From positions 1 to 49,448 of the forward strand of contig CAYOFK010000001.1 of assembly GCA_964403185.1 (NCBI GenBank): a DNA stretch of 49,448 nt, written 5' to 3'. Made by a program: the position numbers and the translations under genes. Each line of letters starts with the position of its first letter. Positions within the stretch are counted from its first letter, which is position 1. The notes under the pieces were generated by a model. It had not been told where the DNA came from. It searched no databases and was given only the letters and a program-made list of their open reading frames with translations. Source of the DNA: CAYOFK01 sp964403185. GTDB lineage: Bacteria > Bacteroidota > Bacteroidia > Bacteroidales > VadinHA17. This document shows positions 1-7,285 of the stretch, in pieces.

Positions 1-308
1 AAAAATCAATTAAGAAAAGACTGTCAGTGGTCCTAAGAATGGGTAGTACTATCTTTTAAATAGCGTGACGATTTGAATTGAAAATATGGATTTTTGCTTA
101 ACAAGAAGCACTGATCCATGAATCAAAATAAATATATCTTCGCTCAATGGACTTGTCCCCAAAAATCTATGTGTTATAAAACATGTTTTACTTATTTACA
201 CTCAATCATCATACGTGACAGTAGCTATCTGAATTTTACCACTACGTGATCAGGTTTATGAGCTCTGGGAATAAATCGGTACTTTTGTTGTATAAATTTT
301 AAGCAACC
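1..308. other. Intergenic / window edge, no gene seen
   Basis: AT-rich stretch at the window edge with no open frame that looks like a protein and no RNA gene that I recognise. Its only supported element is the promoter-like -7 box at 280-287 that serves the first gene. Confidence 0.6.
280..287 (+). promoter_or_regulatory. Bacteroidota -7 promoter element (TAnnTTTG) upstream of the small membrane protein and mutL
   Basis: TACTTTTG matches the Bacteroidota sigma-70 -7 consensus TAnnTTTG. It ends 21 bases before the ATG at 309, which gives a short leader. No good -33 TTG is visible at the expected 19-20 base distance. It probably drives 309-593 and the following mutL. Confidence 0.5.
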
Positions 309-593
309 ATGTCGCAATTACCGAGTTTTTTCAGGATAGGGGAACCTAAGCGGTTTAACTACCAGCCGCGGTATTATGATGAGCAGAAAGAAGACCTGCA
401 ACAGAGGATCCGGCAGATCGAGCAGGAAATGGGTGTTGATCATGGTGAATCCTATGTGCCCAGGATACGAAAAGGCCAGATGGGCGATCTGTTCAGGAGA
501 AGACGAAAGAAGCTTCAAAAACAGTCCAATATCAGGCTTTTTGTCATCATTCTCATACTCCTTTTTATTTCCTGGTGGTTATTTTTCCGTTAA
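309..593 (+). CDS. Small single-pass membrane protein of unknown function, upstream of mutL
   Basis: A 94-residue protein that I do not recognise by function. The first ~75 residues are hydrophilic and rich in Arg, Lys, Gln and Glu, with a possible short helix at residues 25-42. The C-terminus is one hydrophobic segment (about residues 75-93, IRLFVIILILLFISWWLFF) right after a cluster of basic residues (RRRRKKLQKQ), so by the positive-inside rule it is probably a tail-anchored protein with its N-terminus in the cytoplasm. It sits 15 bases before mutL on the same strand and is probably cotranscribed with it. Translation in the correct frame, a promoter box just upstream and tight spacing support a real gene. 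Confidence 0.75.
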   Translation: MSQLPSFFRIGEPKRFNYQPRYYDEQKEDLQQRIRQIEQEMGVDHGESYVPRIRKGQMGDLFRRRRKKLQKQSNIRLFVIILILLFISWWLFFR

Positions 594-608
594 GAGACAA
601 CGCATCCC

Positions 609-2453
609 ATGGCGGACATCATTCAATTATTACCCGATTCTGTTGCCAATCAGATCGCAGCCGGTGAGGTTATTCAGCGGCCCGCTTCCCTTGTTAAGGA
701 ACTGGTTGAGAATGCGGTGGACGCCGGAGCTACAGAAATCAAAGTTCTTATCAGGGATGCCGGAAAAGAACTGGTTCAGGTCATCGACAATGGTTGTGGA
801 ATGTCAGATACCGACGCACGCCTGGCTTTTGAACGTCATGCCACTTCAAAGATCAGGAAGGCAGAAGATCTGTTTGCCATCCGTACCATGGGATTCAGGG
901 GTGAAGCACTGGCCTCCATTGCAGCGATTGCACAATTGGAAATTAAAACCAGAAAACAGGAAGAAGACCTGGGCACGCAGATCCGGATTGCCGGCTCCAA
1001 AGTAGAAAGCCAGGAACCCGTTTCCTGTCCGCCGGGCACAAACATCTCCGTAAAAAATCTTTTTTTCAACATTCCTGCCCGGAGGCGTTTTCTGAAAACA
1101 AATTCGACTGAATTAAGACATCTGACCATTGAATTCCAGCGCATTGTGCTGACATTGCCACAGGTTACATTTGCTTTGTATCATAACGATTCTGAGATCT
1201 ACAACCTGCCTTCGGTCCAGGCGCTTCCACAAAGGCTGGCGGGCGTGTTTGGAAAAGCCATCCTGCCCAATCTGATCCCGGTGCATACCGACACAAGCAT
1301 TGTGAAAGTTACAGGACACATCGGAAAACCGGAATTTGCCAGAAAAACCTTTGGCGAACAATTCTTTTTTGTAAACCACAGGTTCATGCGGCATCCTTAT
1401 TTCCATAAAGCAATTACAGAAGCATATAACGAGATATTGCCCCCGGAAACCATTCCTTCTTATTTTATATACTTTGATATTGATCCGGTCAGCATCGACA
1501 TCAATATTCATCCGACGAAAATGGAAATAAAATTTGAGGACGAACGGGCTGTCTGGCAGATCCTTCATGCCAGCATCAGGGAGGCGCTTGGGAGATTCAA
1601 TATTGTGCCCTCCCTGGATTTCGAGTCGGAAGGCGTCATAGACATCCCGGTTTTGAGCAAGGACACCGAGATCCATCACCCACAGGTACCTGTAAATCCC
1701 GGATTTAATCCATTCAATAGTAACAGGCAGAGCCCGGGCACGCCGCCCCCGCAAGATCCGTTCTATAAAGACGACCTGAGACAGTGGGAAAAGCTGTATC
1801 AGGGACTGGAATCAACAACTCCGGATCAGGGAAGTTCCCATACTGCCGGTCCTGACCAGCAAAGCGCCATAGATATTGGAGACTCTGCACATTTGAACAA
1901 GCTGTTCCAGTTTAAAAACCGGTACATTCTCACACCTGTGAAATCCGGATTGATGGTCATTGACCAGAAAAGGGCACACGAACGCATTTTATACGAATAT
2001 TTTCTTGAACTGAAGGGATCTGAAAGGGGGGATTCACAAAAAAGTCTTTTTCCACACACTGTTGAGCTCAATCCGGCCGACCACATGCTGTTGCTTGAGA
2101 TCCTGAGTGATCTCAACCACATTGGATTCGACATCCAGGATCTTGGCAACAATGCCATTATCATTAATGGTTTCCCATCCAATGCTGATGCTCAAAATCC
2201 ACAACAAATCATTGAATCCCTTCTGGAAGCTTACAAGATAAGCCAATCGGATCCTAAAATATCCCATACTGAGAACATTGCCGCTGCCTGCGCCAGGGCC
2301 TCTGCCATCTCATACGGGAATCCATTAAGTCCGGAAGCAATGCAGGATCTGGTTGACCGGCTCTTTGCCTGCAGGAATTCGAACTACAGCCCATTCGGTA
2401 AAAGCATTCTTACCATCATCCCGCTTGATGAATTTGAAGAAAAACTGAAATGA
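609..2453 (+). CDS. mutL: DNA mismatch repair protein MutL
   Basis: MutL is the GHKL ATPase that couples mismatch recognition by MutS to downstream repair. The N-terminal ATPase motifs are intact: the KELVENAVDAG helix (residues ~27-37), DNGCGM, the ATSKI loop and FRGEALASI. The transducer domain ends near residue 330, a poorly conserved Pro/Gln/Ser-rich linker follows (~350-430), and the C-terminal dimerisation domain runs to the end. The length (614) is normal for the phylum. The C-terminal metal-binding motif, canonically DQHAxxE, reads DQKRAHE at residues 452-458, so the motif histidine is replaced by lysine. That could weaken or abolish the nicking endonuclease found in MutL proteins of organisms without MutH. 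The ATG at 609 is 15 bases after the preceding small gene. Confidence 0.97.
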   Translation: MADIIQLLPDSVANQIAAGEVIQRPASLVKELVENAVDAGATEIKVLIRDAGKELVQVIDNGCGMSDTDARLAFERHATSKIRKAEDLFAIRTMGFRGEALASIAAIAQLEIKTRKQEEDLGTQIRIAGSKVESQEPVSCPPGTNISVKNLFFNIPARRRFLKTNSTELRHLTIEFQRIVLTLPQVTFALYHNDSEIYNLPSVQALPQRLAGVFGKAILPNLIPVHTDTSIVKVTGHIGKPEFARKTFGEQFFFVNHRFMRHPYFHKAITEAYNEILPPETIPSYFIYFDIDPVSIDINIHPTKMEIKFEDERAVWQILHASIREALGRFNIVPSLDFESEGVIDIPVLSKDTEIHHPQVPVNPGFNPFNSNRQSPGTPPPQDPFYKDDLRQWEKLYQGLESTTPDQGSSHTAGPDQQSAIDIGDSAHLNKLFQFKNRYILTPVKSGLMVIDQKRAHERILYEYFLELKGSERGDSQKSLFPHTVELNPADHMLLLEILSDLNHIGFDIQDLGNNAIIINGFPSNADAQNPQQIIESLLEAYKISQSDPKISHTENIAAACARASAISYGNPLSPEAMQDLVDRLFACRNSNYSPFGKSILTIIPLDEFEEKLK

Positions 2454-2500
2454 CGGGAATATGCCATTTTGTCCGGCAAGTAATTTTATCTTCAATTTTT

Positions 2501-2508
2501 TATCTTTG
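2501..2508 (+). promoter_or_regulatory. -7 promoter element upstream of the rhomboid pair
   Basis: TATCTTTG matches TAnnTTTG and lies about 95 bases before the GTG start at 2603. No convincing -33 element is seen at 19-20 bases. It probably initiates the rhomboid operon, since mutL ends at 2453. Confidence 0.45.
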
Positions 2509-2602
2509 GCTCGAGTATTGTTAGTTATTTCCTGATTTTATAATTATTTGCAACCAAATTACAATCTCAGAGTCACAGTAATCAGCCTGGAACCTATCAA
2601 CA

Positions 2603-3346
2603 GTGAATTATTTTAGATCGGCATACGGAACCACCCCCCCTGTAGTAAGGAACCTTATAATACTAAACGTGTTGTTTTTCCTGGCCACCTGGACCTTTGC
2701 AAAGACATTTGGGTTTGATTTGACTTCCAGGCTGGCCTTGTTTTATCCTGCGTCGGAGTATTTCAGGCCTTACCAGTTCATCACCCATATGTTCATGCAT
2801 GGCAACCTGACACACATCGCCTTTAATATGTTTGCCCTGTGGATGTTTGGCAGGGTACTTGAAAATGTTTGGGGAGGAAAACGTTTCTTTATCTTCTACT
2901 TCATTACAGGATTGGGTGCAGCTACCCTTTATACCACGGTAAACTGGCTTGAAGCTGCCTCTGTGAAAGCACAACTGACTCCTGAACAGATCAGGACAGT
3001 TTACCAGGAGGGATATATTGCTTTCAGCCAGGGGAAGAATTTTGTTGATCCCTTAATGGGAAAATTAAATCTGTTACTCAACGTTCCCGTTGTAGGAGCA
3101 TCCGGAGCAGTATTTGGTATCTTATTAGGGTTTGGAATGTTGTTCCCGAACACCCGGTTAATGTTACTATTTCCTCCCATACCTATTAAAGCGAAATATT
3201 TTGTGATAATATATGGAGCCATTGAATTGTATCTGGGCATTACCCGGCCAGGAAGCAATATTGCTCATTTCGCACACCTGGGGGGCATGTTATTTGGATT
3301 CATCCTGATAAAATACTGGAATAAAGGCAGAAAGAACTTTTTTTAG
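2603..3346 (+). CDS. Rhomboid family intramembrane serine protease (first of a tandem pair)
   Basis: Rhomboids cleave transmembrane substrates inside the membrane with a Ser-His dyad. The catalytic serine is in GASGA (Ser167) and the histidine in AHFAHLGG (His225). The conserved HGNLTHIAFNMFALW segment of TM2 (about residues 65-80) supplies the oxyanion-side His and Asn. Six hydrophobic segments are visible, the usual core, with no extra domains. The start is GTG; it gives the expected short cytoplasmic N-terminus before TM1 and no better ATG exists upstream. The next rhomboid begins 8 bases after the stop, so the two are very likely cotranscribed. The substrate cannot be inferred. Confidence 0.93.
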   Translation: MNYFRSAYGTTPPVVRNLIILNVLFFLATWTFAKTFGFDLTSRLALFYPASEYFRPYQFITHMFMHGNLTHIAFNMFALWMFGRVLENVWGGKRFFIFYFITGLGAATLYTTVNWLEAASVKAQLTPEQIRTVYQEGYIAFSQGKNFVDPLMGKLNLLLNVPVVGASGAVFGILLGFGMLFPNTRLMLLFPPIPIKAKYFVIIYGAIELYLGITRPGSNIAHFAHLGGMLFGFILIKYWNKGRKNFF

Positions 3347-3353
3347 GGCGAAT

Positions 3354-4241
3354 ATGAATCTTGTTGAAGAAATTAAGGACTCTTTCAGGCAGGGAACCTC
3401 ACTTACCAGGCTTATATATATAAACCTTGGGGTTTTTCTTTCTGTAAAGATTGTTTATATTTTCCTCTTCCTGTTTAATGCAGAAGGGGCCGCATCGGGA
3501 CTGGTGACGTGGCTTGCCGTGCCTGCTTCCCTCAACGAACTTATCAGGAACTTCTGGACCCCACTGACCTACATGTTCTACCATGAGGGATTCATACACA
3601 TCCTGTTTAACCTGCTCTGGTTGTATTGGTTTGGTAAGATCTTCCTGGAATATTTCGACCAGAAAAAGCTGGTTTCCGTGTATCTTATGGGTGGATTGTC
3701 CGGTGCTTTCCTATACATCTTCTCATTCAATATATTCCCTGTATTTGCAGGTTTGATCAATCAGTCTGTAGCGCTGGGCGCTTCTGCTGCTGTAATGGCC
3801 ATAGTGGTTGCCACCGCGGTTTATGTTCCCAATTATGTGGTGCGTTTGTTACTCATCGGGCCGGTACAAATTAAATACGTTGCCCTTGTGGTTTTCTTAT
3901 TTACTTCCGTGCTTGATTTTTCATCGAATACCGGAGGTAAAATTGCCCATATTGGAGGTGCTTTTTTAGGTTATATCTATACCCTGCAATATAAAAGGGG
4001 AAAAGACATGGGCCGCGGATTCAACAGGACGATGGATGGTTTCTTTAATCTGTTTAAAAGACGAAGCAAATTAAAAGTCACCCATAAAAAGCCCCCTGAA
4101 AACGATCTGGATTATAATAAAATGAAGGCCGGGGAGCAGCAGGAGATTAACAGGATCCTTGATAAAATCTCCAAAGGGGGTTATGACAGCCTTACAAAGG
4201 CTGAAAAAGACACCCTGTTTAAAATGAGTGATAAGAAATAA
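3354..4241 (+). CDS. Rhomboid family intramembrane serine protease with cytoplasmic tail (second of pair)
   Basis: A second rhomboid immediately after the first. The dyad is Ser144 in LGASAAV and His199 in AHIGG, and the HEGFIHILFNLLWLYWFG segment of TM2 is clear. It differs from its neighbour by a hydrophilic C-terminal extension of about 75 residues (from ~220), rich in Lys and Glu and ending in a predicted helix-rich segment. Such tails are common in Bacteroidota rhomboids and are likely cytoplasmic. The active-site motif GASAA instead of GASGA is a tolerated family variant. Two different rhomboids in an operon suggest either distinct substrates or a heteromeric complex; both are inference. 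Confidence 0.92.
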   Translation: MNLVEEIKDSFRQGTSLTRLIYINLGVFLSVKIVYIFLFLFNAEGAASGLVTWLAVPASLNELIRNFWTPLTYMFYHEGFIHILFNLLWLYWFGKIFLEYFDQKKLVSVYLMGGLSGAFLYIFSFNIFPVFAGLINQSVALGASAAVMAIVVATAVYVPNYVVRLLLIGPVQIKYVALVVFLFTSVLDFSSNTGGKIAHIGGAFLGYIYTLQYKRGKDMGRGFNRTMDGFFNLFKRRSKLKVTHKKPPENDLDYNKMKAGEQQEINRILDKISKGGYDSLTKAEKDTLFKMSDKK

Positions 4242-4292
4242 TAAACCCCGGATGCGGATCAGGGGAGTACAATACAGGTTCTATAAATACTT

Positions 4293-5399
4293 TTGAAAAA
4301 AGTTCTTAACAGATTTGTAAAGGGTTTGTCCTGGATTTTCTTTGCAGGGCTTCTGATATCCTATGTTTCGGTCTGGATCAATCCGGGCAGCTTCTGGTTG
4401 CCTGCATTATTTGGCCTGTTTTTCCCTTATATACTCATCATTAATCTGCTTTTTCTCGGATATTGGATCTACCTTAAGAAAAAGGCAGCACTGGTTTTTG
4501 GGCTGGTGGTTATTTTAGGTTGGGGGCATGTGAGGAACAATTTCCAGCTCCTCAAAAAAGAACCCCCCGAATCCCTGAACAGCGGAGGCCCCCAAAGCAT
4601 TTCAATCATGACTTACAATGTCAGGTTGTTTGACTTTTATCATTCCGCCTATCCCGTGGAAACCAGGGCCAACATCACCGGTTTCATAAAGAAGCTGGGG
4701 AAAAACATTATTTGTCTTCAGGAAATCCTGACTCAGGATACTCCGCAGTACAATGAACAAACATTGAGAGATGCCTTCAATATGCACCCTTATGTATATC
4801 TTAAATTCAGCCCTTCCGTGAAGCAGACAACACATTATGGAATCGGAATATTTTCATCCTTCCCCATCATCCACAGGGGGGAAATTACATTCGAAAACAC
4901 CTTCAATCTCTGTATTTTTGCAGATATCAAGGTTGGAAACGACACTATAAGGGTTTATAACAGTCATTTGCAATCCTTTCAACTTGGATCAGGAAATTTC
5001 AAATTTCTGACAGAATTTGAGAATACCTTTGAAGATGAGACCCTTGATGAACTACAGGATCTCACCTCCAGAATGAAAAAGGCTTACATCAAGAGGGCTG
5101 AGCAGGCAAGAAAAGTATCCGGCCATATTCTTGACTCTCCATACCCGGTGATTGTTTGCGGGGATTTTAATGACACACCGGTTTCATACACATACCACCG
5201 GATTCGCGATGGATTAAAAGATGCATTTGTTGAGTCAGGATATGGCCTTGGTAACACTTATGCACAAATAAAGCCTTCCTATCGCATTGATTTTATATTG
5301 CACAGCCAAAACTTCAGGTCCTATGATTTTAAGGTGCACGACCGTGATTATTCAGATCACTATCCCATAAGCACCCTTATGGAATTTTCTTCAGAATAA
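4293..5399 (+). CDS. Membrane-anchored endonuclease/exonuclease/phosphatase (EEP) family protein
   Basis: A 368-residue protein with two or three N-terminal hydrophobic segments (residues ~10-85), then an EEP domain (DNase I/AP endonuclease/inositol phosphatase fold) from ~100 to the end. Visible catalytic signatures are MTYNVRLFD (Asn), CLQEIL (metal-binding Glu), GDFNDTP (Asp/Asn) and SDHYPI (general-base Asp-His). The domain probably faces the periplasm. The substrate (nucleic acid, phospholipid or sugar phosphate) cannot be told. The start is TTG, and its TTG also falls inside a TAnnTTTG match at 4288-4295. No other start retains the N-terminal membrane segments, so I keep TTG with reserve. 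The 3' end overlaps the convergent gene by 9 bases. Confidence 0.85.
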   Translation: MKKVLNRFVKGLSWIFFAGLLISYVSVWINPGSFWLPALFGLFFPYILIINLLFLGYWIYLKKKAALVFGLVVILGWGHVRNNFQLLKKEPPESLNSGGPQSISIMTYNVRLFDFYHSAYPVETRANITGFIKKLGKNIICLQEILTQDTPQYNEQTLRDAFNMHPYVYLKFSPSVKQTTHYGIGIFSSFPIIHRGEITFENTFNLCIFADIKVGNDTIRVYNSHLQSFQLGSGNFKFLTEFENTFEDETLDELQDLTSRMKKAYIKRAEQARKVSGHILDSPYPVIVCGDFNDTPVSYTYHRIRDGLKDAFVESGYGLGNTYAQIKPSYRIDFILHSQNFRSYDFKVHDRDYSDHYPISTLMEFSSE

Positions 5400-6347
5400 T
5401 TGGGTTACACGTGAAAAGTCAACATTTCCGCCCGTCAGGATCATGCCCAGATGGTTGCCGTCAATAGCAGAAGGATTTTCAAGAAGAATTGCCAATGGCA
5501 ACACAGCAGAAGGTTCGACAATTATTTTCATCCGTGTCCAGATCAGTTTCATGGCTTCAATAATGGAAGTTTCTTCAGCGGTAATAATATCATCCACATT
5601 TGCGCGTATGATCTGAAATGTCATCGGGGACAACGAGGTCAGTAAGCCGTCCGCAATGGTACTGGGATTTTCTGAAGGGAACAATGTATTGGCATGAAAG
5701 GACCGGCATGCATCGTCAGCATTTTTTGGTTCCGCCGCATATACTTTCATGCCGGGACGCATCCCCCGGACGGTGATTGAGGAACCTGAAATCAGACCCC
5801 CTCCGCCAACCGGAGCGATCAATGCATCAATCTGCGGAGCATCTTCAAGAAATTCAATAGCGGCGGTTCCCTGGCCTGCAACTACATTAAAGTTATTAAA
5901 CGGATGAATGAATGCAGCCCCGGTTTTCCGCAGCACATCATTCAATGTTGATTCTCTGGATTCCAGTGTGGGCTCGCAAAATACAATCTCTGCACCATAG
6001 CCTTTAACAGCCTGTTTCTTAACTTCAGGTGCATTCCGGGGCATTACTATCCATGCTTTTATTTTCTGCATCTTCGCAGCTAAAGCCAGGGCTGCAGCAT
6101 GATTTCCTGATGAATGAGTGGCTACTCCGGCTTTTAGACGATGTTTTTTAAGGCAAGCCACGGCATTTGTAGCGCCCCTGTATTTAAATGCCCCGACTTT
6201 TTGAAAATTCTCACATTTAAAATACACATTACGTCCGGCAATTGTATTTATTGCTTGTGATGTCAGTACAGGTGTGCGGTGTACAAAGGGCTTGATTCGT
6301 TCCTGTGCTTTTTGAATATCAGACAGTTCCGGGATATGTATTTTCAT
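5391..6347 (-). CDS. Threonine dehydratase / serine racemase-like PLP enzyme (fold type II)
   Basis: A PLP-dependent enzyme of the tryptophan-synthase-beta fold that removes ammonia from Thr or Ser to give 2-oxobutanoate or pyruvate, or racemises serine. Lys55 in AFKYRGA is the Schiff-base lysine, SSGNHA binds the substrate carboxylate, and the glycine loop VGGGGLISG binds the PLP phosphate. At 318 residues it is the short form without the C-terminal ACT-like regulatory domain, so it resembles catabolic TdcB or serine racemase rather than isoleucine-regulated IlvA. The choice between these activities cannot be made from sequence reading alone. It lies 18 bases downstream of 6366-7142 on the same strand, so the two may be cotranscribed. 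Confidence 0.9.
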   Translation of the reverse strand: MKIHIPELSDIQKAQERIKPFVHRTPVLTSQAINTIAGRNVYFKCENFQKVGAFKYRGATNAVACLKKHRLKAGVATHSSGNHAAALALAAKMQKIKAWIVMPRNAPEVKKQAVKGYGAEIVFCEPTLESRESTLNDVLRKTGAAFIHPFNNFNVVAGQGTAAIEFLEDAPQIDALIAPVGGGGLISGSSITVRGMRPGMKVYAAEPKNADDACRSFHANTLFPSENPSTIADGLLTSLSPMTFQIIRANVDDIITAEETSIIEAMKLIWTRMKIIVEPSAVLPLAILLENPSAIDGNHLGMILTGGNVDFSRVTQLF

Positions 6348-6365
6348 TCGGGGTCGATTATTAAC

Positions 6366-7142
6366 TTATTTCCTATTTTTTTCTCCGGGATACTTCCGGA
6401 TGTAGTTTTCAAATGTTGTTTTTACTGCTTTCAGGATGACATACTCAGACGACACAAGCAAAAAATCTTCCGGCAAGTTACAGTAAGCCATGAATTTTTC
6501 CAGCTCTTTACCTGAAAGTCCGGTGAGTTCTCCAACAATTTGCACGTTGAATTTCATCTCAATGGTCTTCCTTTTTTCAATTTCTGCAAGTATTTTTTCA
6601 AGTTTCTTTTTGCTGCGTTCTTCCTTTGTTTTCATCGAGAAATTAAAACCAACCCTGACTTTGTCCCACGCCACTGCTTCTTCGGCAGCCATTCTGTTAA
6701 TGTATTGTCTGGTGCGCTCTTCAGGTGGTACAGGAGGCCTGGCATTTAAAACCTTTTGTTTGAACTGTTCATAACTTCCAAGGCCGTGGATATCGACTTC
6801 ATCAATCATGTAAGATATTTCACGTATAAAAATTGTTTTATTATATTCGGTTGAAGGCCAGAAAGCCGGCAACACAAAATGCAGTTTTTCATGGGCAAGT
6901 ACGGATATTATCAGGGAGTCGTTCCGGCGCATATAAATAGTGAAAAATCCCAAACTGTCCGTTGTGGTCCCGATGCTCAATCCGGGATTCATAATATGTG
7001 CATCGGAAACAGGCTTATCAGTGTACACACTCCTTAATTGGCTTTTTACTGTAACAAGGGTGTCTGAAGAAACCAAGTCCTGGCCACCGGCAGGAAATGC
7101 CAGAATGCATAATAAAAAGACGGTATAATAGAGCTTCCTCAA
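6366..7142 (-). CDS. Secreted protein with N-terminal carboxypeptidase-regulatory-like domain
   Basis: A 258-residue protein. A signal peptide (residues 1-20, ending PAGGQ) is followed by a beta-sandwich of the CarboxypepD_reg-like type, with the typical pattern of a variable segment, a DSLGFF turn and a hydrophobic strand run (about residues 30-110). The C-terminal half is helical and charged and contains EKRKTIEMKFNVQIVG; I do not recognise it. Proteins of this class in Bacteroidota are periplasmic or outer-membrane associated and often of unknown role. No enzyme motif is seen. Confidence 0.75.
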   Translation of the reverse strand: MRKLYYTVFLLCILAFPAGGQDLVSSDTLVTVKSQLRSVYTDKPVSDAHIMNPGLSIGTTTDSLGFFTIYMRRNDSLIISVLAHEKLHFVLPAFWPSTEYNKTIFIREISYMIDEVDIHGLGSYEQFKQKVLNARPPVPPEERTRQYINRMAAEEAVAWDKVRVGFNFSMKTKEERSKKKLEKILAEIEKRKTIEMKFNVQIVGELTGLSGKELEKFMAYCNLPEDFLLVSSEYVILKAVKTTFENYIRKYPGEKNRK

Positions 7143-7232
7143 AAAACAACAGACTGCTTATGCAAAAAATACGTATTAAAGTTAACCATCTATTCCGTTT
7201 TTGTGACTTAAAAAAAGTTAAAGGAATTTAAT

Positions 7233-7261
7233 TGGTCAGCCTTGTTAAAACAGGCCGACCA
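7233..7261 (-). terminator. Hairpin 25 bases downstream of the S9 peptidase stop
   Basis: An imperfect inverted repeat (TGGTC-A-GCCT / AGGC-C-GACCA around TTGTTAAAA) sits just after the S9 peptidase stop codon at 7286. The stem has one mismatch and one bulge. There is no clear U-tract, so termination is inferred from position. Confidence 0.4.
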
Positions 7262-7285
7262 TTCACTATTCCTCATGTGGGCGCA

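Noticed and set aside
376..1005. Overlapping open frame across the small membrane protein and mutL
   Set aside because: It is in another phase of two well-supported genes and its protein has no domain pattern.
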